A stretch of 64,000 nucleotides of DNA, taken from contig JACRBM010000013.1 in assembly GCA_016219275.1 (NCBI GenBank), positions 31,676-95,675 of the forward strand. Direction: 5' to 3'. A program made the position numbers and the translations under genes. Source of the DNA: Chloroflexota bacterium (GTDB taxonomy: Bacteria > Chloroflexota > Anaerolineae > UBA4142). This document shows, piece after piece, positions 25,419 to 34,273 of the stretch. The notes beneath the pieces are model-generated. The model made no database searches. It worked only from the letters and a program-made list of their open reading frames with translations, and had not been told where the DNA came from. Within the stretch, counting starts at the first letter, position 1. Every line of letters begins with the position of its first letter.

Positions 25419-27953
25419 ATGAAAATCTTCCCACTTGCGCTTGTGCTCACGTCGCTGCTCGTCGCGTGTGCGAATGCAACTCCATCGCCTACGCCGTTCA
25501 CCGCGCCGACGAACACACTCGCGATTCCCAGCGCGACGCCGCTGGCTACTATCGCGCCGCGCGCGTTCACCGCGTACCAACAATTCGCGTTGCGCGATGT
25601 GCCCGGCGCAGGTCGTCATCCCGTCGCGTTGGCAATGGCGAATGGGACGCTCTACGCGCTCAACTGGGTTAGCCGCAACATCGCCGTTTTGCAAAATGAT
25701 CGCGTCGCGCGATTTATTCCGCTCGACGCCGCACCGAACGCGTTCGTCGCCGACCCCGCGCAAAATCGTTTGTTCATCGCAACCGACGACAAAATGCTGC
25801 GCGTGTTCGTCAACGAGCAACCGACCCAGGCACTAAACATCGGGGATACGGCGCGCGCGTTGTTGCTTATAGAAAATCGCTTGTTCGTTGGGTTGGATGC
25901 GCGCGGCGAGATTCTCGTCCTCGACCCCGCGACACTCAAAATCGAAACGCGGCTCACCGTTCCAAACTCGTTTACGATCATCCGTCTTGCCGGCGATGCG
26001 ACGCGCCATCGCGTTTTCGCGAACGCGTACGAAAAAACCGCGGTGATAGACTCGACCAACGTGCGCGTTATCTCGACCATCACCGCCAAAGGCAGTTATC
26101 AAACTCTGCTCGCGGATCCGCCGAACGATCAGGCGCTCATTGGTATTTACGATTCGCAAACACAAACGTCGTTTCTGACCGCGTTCGATCCGCAGACCGG
26201 CAAATCGTCCGCGCGCGTGCGGCTCGGCGGCGACCCGCGCGAGGCAATTGCGAATCGCGATGGCTCGCGCGTCTACGTCGCCAATTCGTTCACGAACGAC
26301 GTGAGCGTCATTGATCCGCGCGCCATGTCCAACCTCGCGACGATTGCGGTCGGACTACAACCCTGGTCGCTCGCGCTCGACGAAAACGCGCGTCGGCTTT
26401 ACGTCGGCAACTATGAGAGCGACAGCATCAGCGTTATCAACACCGATAATAACCAGGTGCTTGCGACGATTCCGCTCGCGATGATGCCGACCGCGCTCGC
26501 GGCAAATGAAAGCGCGGGACGCGTTTATCTCGCGAACGCGTCCACCGATTCGGTGTTCGTCATTGAAGTTTCGCGCGTCGCACGTGAAATCGCCGTCGGG
26601 CGACATCCCAGCGCGCTCGTGCGCGACGCATCATCGAATCGCATCCTCGTCGCGAACCAAGCCGACCGTACGCTTTCGATCATTGACGAGACGACCTTCG
26701 CCGTGCGCGCGACCCAGCCCATCACGCGGTACGTCACGAGCGTCGAAGTGGACGCGCCGCGCGGGCGCGTGTTCGTCAACGATGTGATTCTCGATTACAA
26801 TTCGCTATCACCCGTCGGCGCGTTGACGGCGCGCGGGTTTACGCTCAATTCGATCATCACGCCAACCGGTGTGCGCGTGAATCCAAATACAGGACACATT
26901 TACGCCACCGGCAGCAACGGTGTGCCTGGTTCAAATTCGCGCGTCGTCACGTACAGCATGGACCGCGCGACGCTCGCGCAACGCGGCACGCTGAGTTATT
27001 CCGGCAACACCGCGTTTCTCGACCTGGATCCTCTGACAAATCGCGTGTTTCTCGCCGGCACGCATCCGCTCGCGCAAACACACGAACTCGGAGTGTACGA
27101 CATCAACGATACGAAAATCTTTTCGTTGCCGTTGCCCGCGCGCACAACCGGCATGGTATTCAACCCGCAAACGCGTCATCTCTTTCTCGCGCACGCCGGT
27201 TCGACAACCTTCACTTCCACGCGCCAACCGACCGCGGATAACACGATCCAGGTGCTCGACACCGATTCGTTCGGCGAGGTTGCGCGCATCGCGCTCGATG
27301 CGCCGGGCATGATGACGCGTCTCGGCAACACGATTTACGTCGCGACGAATCAAGGCACGGTCGCGCTGATTCAAGACACACACGCGCCGATGCCGCCTTC
27401 GCCCACACCGACGTTCACCTCCACACCGTACCCAACGCTCCCGCCGCTCACGCCGCGCGCATTAGCGACGCCCAGCATCACGCGCGCACCGGCTGTCACC
27501 ACGCCCACCTGCGCGCTCGCGCTTGGCACTATCGCGTCGCAGAAATGGTCGCCGCAACTTGCGACCCGGCTCGGCTGCGCGACCGAACTCGAACGCGCGA
27601 CGAATTTTGCGACCCAGGTTTTCGAACAAGGCGCGATGCTGTGGCGCGAAGATGAAAAACGCATCTATGTTTTGTTCGCGGATAAAACCTGGGCGCAGTT
27701 CGACGATGCCTGGAACGCGACGCTCCCGGAAGATTCGTGTCCCAATATCGTCGCGCCAGCGAGCGGCAAGCCCAAGCGCGGTTTCGGAAAAGTGTGGTGC
27801 GAGAAAACGAACGCACGCGCGAAACTCGGACTCGCGATCAGCGCCGAGATTGGGTATGCCGTACCGGCGCAACGATTCGAACGCGGTGTCATCTTTGCAA
27901 GCAATCCAGCCAATCGCGTTTGGGTTTTGTACGCGAATGGAACCTGGGAATAG
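25419..27953 (+). CDS. YVTN-type beta-propeller lipoprotein
   Basis: About 844 residues. The start MKIFPLALVLTSLLVAC is a lipoprotein signal with a LVAC lipobox, so the protein is anchored outside the membrane. After a Thr/Pro linker come many propeller blades of about 42 residues (for example SRVYVANSFTNDVSVID, RRLYVGNYESDSISVIN, GRVYLANASTDSVFVIE). A second Pro/Thr-rich linker (near 665-695) leads to a C-terminal segment of about 150 residues with two similar halves (FEQGAMLW...YVLFADKTW and FERGVIFA...WVLYANGTW). Such propellers serve binding or scaffolding roles. ATG 25419 is chosen from the promoter position and the signal peptide; ATG 25410 is possible. It is divergent from the heptaheme cytochrome. 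Confidence 0.83.
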   Translation: MKIFPLALVLTSLLVACANATPSPTPFTAPTNTLAIPSATPLATIAPRAFTAYQQFALRDVPGAGRHPVALAMANGTLYALNWVSRNIAVLQNDRVARFIPLDAAPNAFVADPAQNRLFIATDDKMLRVFVNEQPTQALNIGDTARALLLIENRLFVGLDARGEILVLDPATLKIETRLTVPNSFTIIRLAGDATRHRVFANAYEKTAVIDSTNVRVISTITAKGSYQTLLADPPNDQALIGIYDSQTQTSFLTAFDPQTGKSSARVRLGGDPREAIANRDGSRVYVANSFTNDVSVIDPRAMSNLATIAVGLQPWSLALDENARRLYVGNYESDSISVINTDNNQVLATIPLAMMPTALAANESAGRVYLANASTDSVFVIEVSRVAREIAVGRHPSALVRDASSNRILVANQADRTLSIIDETTFAVRATQPITRYVTSVEVDAPRGRVFVNDVILDYNSLSPVGALTARGFTLNSIITPTGVRVNPNTGHIYATGSNGVPGSNSRVVTYSMDRATLAQRGTLSYSGNTAFLDLDPLTNRVFLAGTHPLAQTHELGVYDINDTKIFSLPLPARTTGMVFNPQTRHLFLAHAGSTTFTSTRQPTADNTIQVLDTDSFGEVARIALDAPGMMTRLGNTIYVATNQGTVALIQDTHAPMPPSPTPTFTSTPYPTLPPLTPRALATPSITRAPAVTTPTCALALGTIASQKWSPQLATRLGCATELERATNFATQVFEQGAMLWREDEKRIYVLFADKTWAQFDDAWNATLPEDSCPNIVAPASGKPKRGFGKVWCEKTNARAKLGLAISAEIGYAVPAQRFERGVIFASNPANRVWVLYANGTWE

Positions 27954-27972
27954 AATCGAATGCAAATTGTGG

Positions 27973-27991
27973 GGCAATTTTCAAAATTGCC
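27973..27991. repeat. Short perfect palindrome
   Basis: GGCAATTTT-C-AAAATTGCC between the propeller gene and the HAD gene, inside a longer imperfect palindrome (27961-27998, TGCA ends). There is no T-run after it, so it is more likely a repeat element than a terminator. Confidence 0.55.
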
Positions 27992-28019
27992 TGTTGCAGA
28001 TATTCTCTAGAGGAGTGTC

Positions 28020-28625
28020 ATGGCGATTCAAGCTGTCATTTTCGATTTAGGTGGAGTGATCTTACGAACCGAGGACCAAACCGCGCGACGCAAGTGGGAA
28101 GCGCGGCTCGGTTTGCGGGAAGGCGAACTCGAGCGCGCGGTGTTTGGGTGCGATGCATCTGTCCGCGCCTCCATCGGCAAGGCAGATGACGATGACGTGT
28201 GGAATTCGGTCGCCGCGCGGTTTGGATTCAAAGACGGCGACGCGAAACAGTTCCGTCACGATTTCTTCGCGGGCGATCACATAGATGTGACACTCGTGCA
28301 ATTCATCCGCGATTTGCGTCCGCAGTACAAAACCGGCATTCTCAGCAACGCCTGGCTCAGTGCGCGGCGCACCATCATGGAACGCTTTGGGCTTGACCAG
28401 GTCGTAGATACCATCGTGATTTCGGCGGAGGAAGGCATCGCCAAACCGGACGCGCGCATTTATCAACTTGCCGCACAACGGCTAAGCGTCGCGCCGACCG
28501 ACGCGATTTTTGTTGACGATATGCCGGAGAACGCGGAAGGCGCGCGGCGCGTGGGAATGCGCGGTGTGCAATTCAAAAATACCGCGCAAGCCATCTCAGA
28601 GGTAAAGCAGTACCTGGGCGAATGA
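28020..28625 (+). CDS. HAD-superfamily (subfamily IA) hydrolase
   Basis: 201 residues with the HAD core: motif I FDLGGVI (residues 8-14, nucleophile Asp8), motif II SNAW (about 101), motif III Lys in IAKPDARIY (about 140) and motif IV VDDMPEN (about 163). The second Asp of the usual DxD motif I is Gly, a variant frequent among HAD-IA phosphatases of the YihX/epoxide-hydrolase-N type. AGAGGAG lies 6 bases before the ATG. It leads a four-gene plus-strand run with minimal gaps. The substrate is unknown. Confidence 0.88.
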   Translation: MAIQAVIFDLGGVILRTEDQTARRKWEARLGLREGELERAVFGCDASVRASIGKADDDDVWNSVAARFGFKDGDAKQFRHDFFAGDHIDVTLVQFIRDLRPQYKTGILSNAWLSARRTIMERFGLDQVVDTIVISAEEGIAKPDARIYQLAAQRLSVAPTDAIFVDDMPENAEGARRVGMRGVQFKNTAQAISEVKQYLGE

Positions 28626-28626
28626 A

Positions 28627-29160
28627 ATGAAACGCGTCAACGTGATCGGCACGAGTGGTTCGGGCAAGACGACCTTCGCGCGCGACCTCGCGCGACAGCT
28701 CGGCTGTCCGCACATCGAACTCGACGCGCTACACTGGGAGCCGAACTGGGTCGAGGCATCGCGCGAAGTGTTTCGCGCGCGCGTCGAATTGGCGACGCGC
28801 GGCGAGACGTGGACGCTCGACGGCAACTATAGCAAGGCGCGTGATATCGTGTGGGGGCGCGCCGACACGGTCGTCTGGCTCGATTACACGCTATCAGTCG
28901 TCTTGTGGCGCGTGTGGTGGCGGACGATCCACCGCGGAATCAAACGCGAAGAATTGTGGAACGGCAATCGCGAAAATCTACGTATGGCATTTCTCAGCCG
29001 CGATTCGATTTTGCTGTGGTCGCTCACGACGTACCATCGCCGCCGCAAAGAATATCCCGCACTCTTCGCGCGACCTGAGCACGCGCATTTGACGATTGTG
29101 CGATTACCGTCACCGCGCGAGGCGATGGCGTGGATGGCGCGCGTGAAACGTGAAACGTAA
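28627..29160 (+). CDS. Small P-loop kinase-like protein (adenylate-kinase/FlaR type)
   Basis: 177 residues. It starts MKRVNVIGTSGSGKTTFARDL, with Walker A at 8-16. ELDALHWEPNW (about 31-41) and TLDGNYSKARDIVW (about 62-76) are hallmarks of the family often called DNA topology modulation protein FlaR or adenylate kinase-like. It probably phosphorylates a small molecule; the substrate is not known. It begins one base after the HAD stop, so the two are translationally linked. Confidence 0.82.
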   Translation: MKRVNVIGTSGSGKTTFARDLARQLGCPHIELDALHWEPNWVEASREVFRARVELATRGETWTLDGNYSKARDIVWGRADTVVWLDYTLSVVLWRVWWRTIHRGIKREELWNGNRENLRMAFLSRDSILLWSLTTYHRRRKEYPALFARPEHAHLTIVRLPSPREAMAWMARVKRET

Positions 29161-29175
29161 AACGAGAGGAGCCGA

Positions 29176-30258
29176 TTGATAAAATCACTTTGGAGCACCG
29201 CGCGGCTCATCATGTTTGCGCGCGTCTATTTTGTTTTTCTTTTCGGTTGGGCGATCCTGCACGCGATTTTTGGAGATCGCTGGTCGTGGTTGTTCTTACT
29301 CAACTCGTTCGCGCCGTATCTGTTCGCGCCGGCGCCGCTTGTGTTTGTTATCGCACTTACTGTGCGGCAACGTCACGTGTGGATTGGATTCGGCGCGGCA
29401 GTCACACTTGCCATGTGGATGTTCGGCGGATTTTTTCTGCCCAAACTAACTCCTTCGAACTCAAATGGTGCGACACTCGACATGATGACGTACAACATGC
29501 TCTACGTGAGCGAGAATACCAGCTCAGTGACTACGATCATTCGCAATGCAAACCCCGATGTTGTCGCAATCCAGGAACTTACTCCGCCTGCCGCGGAGGC
29601 GATACGACGCGATTTAGGAAACGCGTATCCATTTCAAATTCTTGACTTGCAAGACGGCAAAAGCGGGATGGGCGTAATCAGTCGTTATCCTCTGCATGAT
29701 ACGGGCGAGTCGCTCCCTGGCGAATGGAGTAATGCTCCACAGGTTCTAACCTTGGAGTGGAACGGAACAAACGTGACGCTTCTCCACATTCATGCCATCT
29801 CGCCGAATTTTTTACCGAACAAAATGTGGGCGACGATTCGCGAACGCGAACGACAAGCAAGGACAATCGTTGAATTCAAGGATGTCCGACCGGTTCCCAT
29901 CGTCGTCCTGGGTGATTTCAATGCCGGCGAGCAAAGTGAAGCATATCACATCCTCTCACAAGGGTTGACGGATTCGTGGCGAGAAGCCGGCTGGGGATTG
30001 GGTCATACGTTTCCGGGAATTCTGATTGATTCTTTGCCGCGAGCAATTCACGATGGATTGGCTGTTGCCGGTTGGGAATCGCCAACACTTGCGCGCGTAA
30101 ACACCGGCATTACAGTACCGCTGTGGCTCATCCGCATTGACTATATTTTTCACTCACATCACTGGCAAGCTGTGTCCGCGCGAATTGGTTCATGGGACGG
30201 CTACTCCGATCATCGTCCCGTAATCGCAAAATTAGTTTTGACCCAGGATGCTAAATGA
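29176..30258 (+). CDS. Membrane-anchored endonuclease/exonuclease/phosphatase family protein
   Basis: 360 residues. Three N-terminal hydrophobic segments (about 12-32, 36-62, 68-90) are followed by an EEP domain: TYNML (about 107), IQELTP (Glu near 136), GMGVISRYPL, HIHAISP, LGDFNAGE (near 247) and SDHRPVIAKL at the end. The layout (TM segments plus extracytoplasmic EEP) is common in Chloroflexota and Actinobacteria; a phosphodiester bond is the expected target. TTG at 29176 is taken as the start because AGGAG lies 4-5 bases upstream; ATG 29212 is the alternative. The end overlaps hutH by four bases. Confidence 0.82.
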   Translation: MIKSLWSTARLIMFARVYFVFLFGWAILHAIFGDRWSWLFLLNSFAPYLFAPAPLVFVIALTVRQRHVWIGFGAAVTLAMWMFGGFFLPKLTPSNSNGATLDMMTYNMLYVSENTSSVTTIIRNANPDVVAIQELTPPAAEAIRRDLGNAYPFQILDLQDGKSGMGVISRYPLHDTGESLPGEWSNAPQVLTLEWNGTNVTLLHIHAISPNFLPNKMWATIRERERQARTIVEFKDVRPVPIVVLGDFNAGEQSEAYHILSQGLTDSWREAGWGLGHTFPGILIDSLPRAIHDGLAVAGWESPTLARVNTGITVPLWLIRIDYIFHSHHWQAVSARIGSWDGYSDHRPVIAKLVLTQDAK

Positions 30259-31820
30259 TTTCTCTCAATGGCGAACACTTTACGCTCGACGATGTTGTTG
30301 CGATTGCACGCGATAACGCACCCGTCGCACTTGCCGATACCGCGCGACCCAGGATTGACGCGAGCCGCGCCTGGGTGGACGACTTGCTCGCGCGCGGCGC
30401 GCCGACGGTCTACGGTATCAACACCGGCTTTGGCGTTTTCGCCAACGTGCCGATTCACGCCGATCAATCCGCGCGGCTAATGCGAAACCTGATTCTCAGT
30501 CACAGCGCGGGCGTCGGCGATCCGCTCCCCGAACAAGTCGTCCGCGCGACGATGGCGATACGCGCGAACACACTCGCCAAGGGATTCTCCGGCGTGCGCG
30601 CAGTTGTGATTGAAACACTAATCGCAATGTTGAATCGCGGCGTCCACCCGATCATTCCGTCGAAAGGGTCCGTCGGCGCGAGCGGCGACCTCGCGCCACT
30701 CTCACATCTCGTCCTCGTTCTCTCGCGCGATGCGGACGATCGCGACGAAGAATCGGGCGAAGCGATTTATCGCGGCGAACGCGTGAGTGGCAAACGCGCG
30801 ATGGAACTCGCCGGGATTCCGCGCATCGAACTGCAAGCGAAAGAGGGACTCGCGCTCAACAATGGCGCGACTGTTTCGGCGGCAATCGCATCGTTCGCGA
30901 TTGCGGACGCGGAGAATCTCGCGCGGCACGCGGACATCGCGGTAGCGTTGTCGCTCGAAGCGATGGTCGGTCGGTCGTCGCCGTTCGACGAGCGGATTCA
31001 CCGCGCGGCGGGGCACGCCGGACAAATCGAGACGGCGCGCAACATTCGCGCGTTGATCGAGCAGAGTCAACTGCTCGATTCAACGCGCAAGGTGCAGGAC
31101 GCGTACTCGTTTCGCTGCGCGCCCCAGGTCATCGGCGCGGCGCGCGATGCCATTGCGTACGCGCACAAAATCATCACCGAAGAAATCAACGCGGCGACGG
31201 ACAATCCGTTGATCTTTCTCGACATCGCCGACGAGAACAAATCGCGTTCGGGCGGCAACTTTCACGGCGAGGGGATTGCGTTCACGATGAACTTGCTCGC
31301 CATGGCAGTTGCGGAGATCGGCAGCATTTCCGAGCGACGCGTGTTTCGCTTGACGAGCGCGCATCTCAGCGATGGCTTGCCGATGATGCTCGTCGAAGGC
31401 GGCGGCGCGAACAGCGGCTTGATGATGGCGCAAGTCACTGCCGCCGCACTCGTTTCGGACAACAAAACGCTCGCGCATCCCGACAGCGTGGACTCGATTC
31501 CGACGAGCGCGGATCAAGAGGATCACGTTTCGATGTCCACGAACGCGGCGCGTCACGCGCGCGAGATCGTGTGGAACACAACGCGCGTCCTTGCGATTGA
31601 ATTGATCGCGGCGGCGCAAGGCATTGATCTGCGTTTGAAAAACCTGGGACGCGGGGTCGAGATGCTGGGACGCGGGACGCGCGCGCTTCACGCGCAGATT
31701 CGCGCGGCGATTCCGTTCCTGGATCGCGATCGCGTGCTCGCGCCAGATATTGAACGCGTAGTGGAGTTGATCCAAGGCAAAGAATTGATCACTGCTGATC
31801 CGCGCGCTCCCACCACATAA
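30255..31820 (+). CDS. hutH: Histidine ammonia-lyase
   Basis: Deaminates histidine to urocanate. 521 residues. The Ala142-Ser143-Gly144 triad (GSVGASGDLAPLSH) forms the MIO prosthetic group, and the catalytic Tyr53 lies in TVYGINTGFG. The conserved QDxYS-type block reads VQDAYSFRCAPQV and the later FHGEG and SADQEDHVSM motifs are present, which favours histidine over phenylalanine or tyrosine. No hutU, hutI or hutG is in the window. The ATG overlaps the EEP gene stop (ATGA). The 3' end overlaps the convergent ABC-2 permease gene by 32 bases. Confidence 0.93.
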   Translation: MISLNGEHFTLDDVVAIARDNAPVALADTARPRIDASRAWVDDLLARGAPTVYGINTGFGVFANVPIHADQSARLMRNLILSHSAGVGDPLPEQVVRATMAIRANTLAKGFSGVRAVVIETLIAMLNRGVHPIIPSKGSVGASGDLAPLSHLVLVLSRDADDRDEESGEAIYRGERVSGKRAMELAGIPRIELQAKEGLALNNGATVSAAIASFAIADAENLARHADIAVALSLEAMVGRSSPFDERIHRAAGHAGQIETARNIRALIEQSQLLDSTRKVQDAYSFRCAPQVIGAARDAIAYAHKIITEEINAATDNPLIFLDIADENKSRSGGNFHGEGIAFTMNLLAMAVAEIGSISERRVFRLTSAHLSDGLPMMLVEGGGANSGLMMAQVTAAALVSDNKTLAHPDSVDSIPTSADQEDHVSMSTNAARHAREIVWNTTRVLAIELIAAAQGIDLRLKNLGRGVEMLGRGTRALHAQIRAAIPFLDRDRVLAPDIERVVELIQGKELITADPRAPTT

Positions 31821-32574
31821 ACGTCGCGAGCATTCCGGCGAGACTCGTGAGCGCGACGATCACAAAACTGATCGCGCCGAGATTCGCGGTTTGCACGCCA
31901 GCCGTTCCGGCGAACAACGCAGGCACCGACCACGGAAAGTACTCGCCCCACCCCATCACCGCGAGGACTTGAGCGAAAAGAATCGCGAGAATCGTGATGC
32001 CCATCGGCGGCAAATAGCCGCGTCCCGCGCTCGCGGAAAACACAATCGGTGTCACAAGCGCGATTGTGAGAACCGACGTGATCGCGAGCGTGGCGCCGCC
32101 TTGCACCAAGATTTCGATTGGCGCTGGCGCGAGGGCAACCGCGTTGCCCACACCGAGACCGATGATAAAACTCAGCGCGGACAAGGCGAATGTCCACACT
32201 GCGACGACGATCAGCTTGCTCATCACAATCACAGAACGCGCGGTCGGCAGCGCGAGCCAATCCTTCACCGTGCGGTCGGCAAACTCGCGCCCGAACACCC
32301 AGGTCGCGACAAGTCCGAACAGAACGATGCCCCCAATCGCCTCCGCCTGCGCGAGGAAACCCAGGTACGTTTGCCAATCCGCCGAGCCAGCCGCGATTTG
32401 CGCTTTAGCGCTGATGAGTCCGGCGCGTCGCGCGAATTCAGGATCGCGGAGAATAACCATGAACAAGCCGCCCACGAGCGGCGCAATCGAAAATCCGAGC
32501 GCGGTCAACAGCGGCATTTTGGAACGACGCACTTTGAGAAACTCAACCCAGAGTGCCTGCGATAAATTGTTCAT
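31789..32574 (-). CDS. ABC-2 type transporter permease
   Basis: 261 residues with six hydrophobic segments (about 23-40, 78-95, 105-130, 140-168, 185-205, 225-250). The block VFGREFADRTVKDWLALP (about 97-113) is typical of ABC-2 permeases (YesE/BcrB type). It probably forms an exporter with the ATPase encoded 10 bases upstream. The start is ATG 32574; a longer frame to 32622 runs into the ATPase gene. Its C-terminus is encoded on the strand opposite the end of hutH. Confidence 0.85.
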   Translation of the reverse strand: MNNLSQALWVEFLKVRRSKMPLLTALGFSIAPLVGGLFMVILRDPEFARRAGLISAKAQIAAGSADWQTYLGFLAQAEAIGGIVLFGLVATWVFGREFADRTVKDWLALPTARSVIVMSKLIVVAVWTFALSALSFIIGLGVGNAVALAPAPIEILVQGGATLAITSVLTIALVTPIVFSASAGRGYLPPMGITILAILFAQVLAVMGWGEYFPWSVPALFAGTAGVQTANLGAISFVIVALTSLAGMLATFMWWERADQQ

Positions 32575-32584
32575 CCCGTTTCTT

Positions 32585-33532
32585 TCATAAATTGGACGCG
32601 GAGCGGTCCGCGTCCAAATCATCTGTCATCCCGACAAGCCGCAAAAAATAATGTTCGAGATCTTCTTGCTCGACGTTGAGCATCGTCGGCGCATGACCCG
32701 CATTCACGAGCCGCGTCGCAATGTCGTCCGGGCATTCGACCGCACGCGCGTCCTTCACTTCGATGAAATCGTCTTGGGTAACTATCGTTGCAAAGCCGGA
32801 CGCGACGAGCGCGGCGCGCGCGGCGCGATTATCGCGCGTACGAATGACGAGGCGACGGTAACGATTGCGTTCGAGTTCATCCACGTTCAACTCTTGGAGC
32901 AAGCGTCCGCGATGAATGATGCCGATGCGTTGCGCGAGCCGCGCCACTTCGCCGAGAATGTGGCTCGACATGAACACGGTGACGCCCTGCTCTTGCGCAA
33001 GTTCGCGCAAGAGGTTGCGAATCTCGACAATGCCGGCGGGATCGAGTCCGTTCGCCGGTTCGTCGAGAAGAAGCAACTTGGGCGCGTGCATCAACGCTTT
33101 GGCGAGTCCCAGTCGTTGCGCGTTGCCGAGCGATAGCGTGCCGGCGCGGCGATCCGCGTACGCGCTCAACCCCAAACGTTCGATGATGCGCTCGACCGCG
33201 CGCGCGTCCGTGCCGGGACGCAGACGCCGGATCGCGTCGAGATTTTCGCGGACGGTGAGTTCGGGGTACGCGTTCGGTGTTTCGACGAGATAGCCAACCG
33301 CGTCCCAGGGTGGCTCGTCCCGAGCGCGAAGACGCGTACCGAGCAAAACCGCTTCACCGGCAGTTGGCTTGATCATGCCAAGCAACATGCGGATCGTCGT
33401 CGTCTTGCCTGCGCCGTTGAGACCCAGGAATGCGTAGATTTCGCCGGTTGCGACGCGCAGATCCAAGTTATCCACCGCGGTCACATTGCCATAGCGCTTG
33501 CCGAGATGATGTGTTTCGATAGCTGGGTTCAT
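32585..33532 (-). CDS. ABC transporter ATP-binding protein (exporter type)
   Basis: 315 residues. Walker A GLNGAGKTTT (about 37-46), Q-loop region, signature LSLGNAQRLGLAKAL (about 135), Walker B LLLLDEPANGLDPAG (about 156) and switch His in SSHIL. A C-terminal extension of about 90 residues (RTRDNRAARAALVASGF...) is like those of CcmA/BcrA-type ATPases. The substrate of this class cannot be read from the sequence. It forms an operon with the ABC-2 permease and the DUF4337-like protein, whose stop lies 6 bases upstream. Confidence 0.92.
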   Translation of the reverse strand: MNPAIETHHLGKRYGNVTAVDNLDLRVATGEIYAFLGLNGAGKTTTIRMLLGMIKPTAGEAVLLGTRLRARDEPPWDAVGYLVETPNAYPELTVRENLDAIRRLRPGTDARAVERIIERLGLSAYADRRAGTLSLGNAQRLGLAKALMHAPKLLLLDEPANGLDPAGIVEIRNLLRELAQEQGVTVFMSSHILGEVARLAQRIGIIHRGRLLQELNVDELERNRYRRLVIRTRDNRAARAALVASGFATIVTQDDFIEVKDARAVECPDDIATRLVNAGHAPTMLNVEQEDLEHYFLRLVGMTDDLDADRSASNL

Positions 33533-33538
33533 TGCTGT

Positions 33539-34144
33539 TTAGCGTCCAAAATACAACGCGGCAAAATTCACCAATCCAAAAATCAATGCCGCGAGTGAAA
33601 TGAGCACGAACATTGAACGCAAGCTACTCGTGCCGCGCACTACGGACGACCACGCCACCATCGCCAGCCCTACCGCAAAAATCAACACGACGAATTGATA
33701 ACGATCGGCTCTCTCGCCGGCTTGCTGTCCTTCTTCAAATTTGGCGACCGCTTTGGAGTACAATTCGTCCGCTTCCTTGTTCATCTCATCGTAATACTTG
33801 TCGTCGAACGGACCCTCTGGACGTTTGACGCTCGCTTTGAGCTCGTCTGAAAAATTATCTTGATAGTACTCGGTGAGATCGGCGTTGCTTTTTTGATGGG
33901 TAAAATATCCATCATACATCGCGTAATCTTGCAAAATATGTTGGTTCGTGCGCAAGAATTCCGTGTTGGACAACGACAGGACTTTTTGTCCTTCGACGTT
34001 CGCGTCCGCCTGCGCCGAACCCGCAAGCGTTCCCTGGTATGCCGACCACGCGGTCATCACGCTGAGAAGCGTGATCAACGTACCCATCACAAACTCGGAA
34101 ACGAGTATGGCTACCAAACCGTGTGGCTTAGATGATTCACTCAT
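33539..34144 (-). CDS. DUF4337-like membrane protein
   Basis: 201 residues. One membrane segment near the N-terminus (FVMGTLITLLSVMTAWSAY, about 19-37), a long alpha-helical, acidic central region (about 40-150), then two segments at the C-terminus (about 150-168 and 175-198). This arrangement resembles DUF4337 proteins. ATG 34144 is supported by GGGAGGA. It is the first gene of the ABC exporter operon. Codon usage is less GC-rich than in neighbours. Function unknown. Confidence 0.6.
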   Translation of the reverse strand: MSESSKPHGLVAILVSEFVMGTLITLLSVMTAWSAYQGTLAGSAQADANVEGQKVLSLSNTEFLRTNQHILQDYAMYDGYFTHQKSNADLTEYYQDNFSDELKASVKRPEGPFDDKYYDEMNKEADELYSKAVAKFEEGQQAGERADRYQFVVLIFAVGLAMVAWSSVVRGTSSLRSMFVLISLAALIFGLVNFAALYFGR

Positions 34145-34220
34145 CAAATCCTCCCAGATCAAATATGGACGCAAGCATATCACCAGTCGCGGGGCACGTC
34201 AACCGATTTGCTCGGAAAGA

Positions 34221-34267
34221 GTGTGCGTCAAGTTTTTGGGTGATGAAAAAACCTTGCGAAGGTTGAA
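34221..34267. repeat. Dispersed repeat family B, copy 1
   Basis: Begins GTGTGCGTCAAGTTTTTGGG and ends in the small palindrome AACCTTGCGAAGGTT. About 45 of 47 positions match a second copy at 38507-38553. A partial inverted copy of its end (AAAACCTTCGC) lies at 34294-34304, inside the 3' end of the GGDEF gene. Confidence 0.8.
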
Positions 34268-34273
34268 GGGCAA

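Noticed and set aside
27961..27998. Palindrome after the propeller gene as an intrinsic terminator
   Set aside because: There is no T-run after the stem on either strand.
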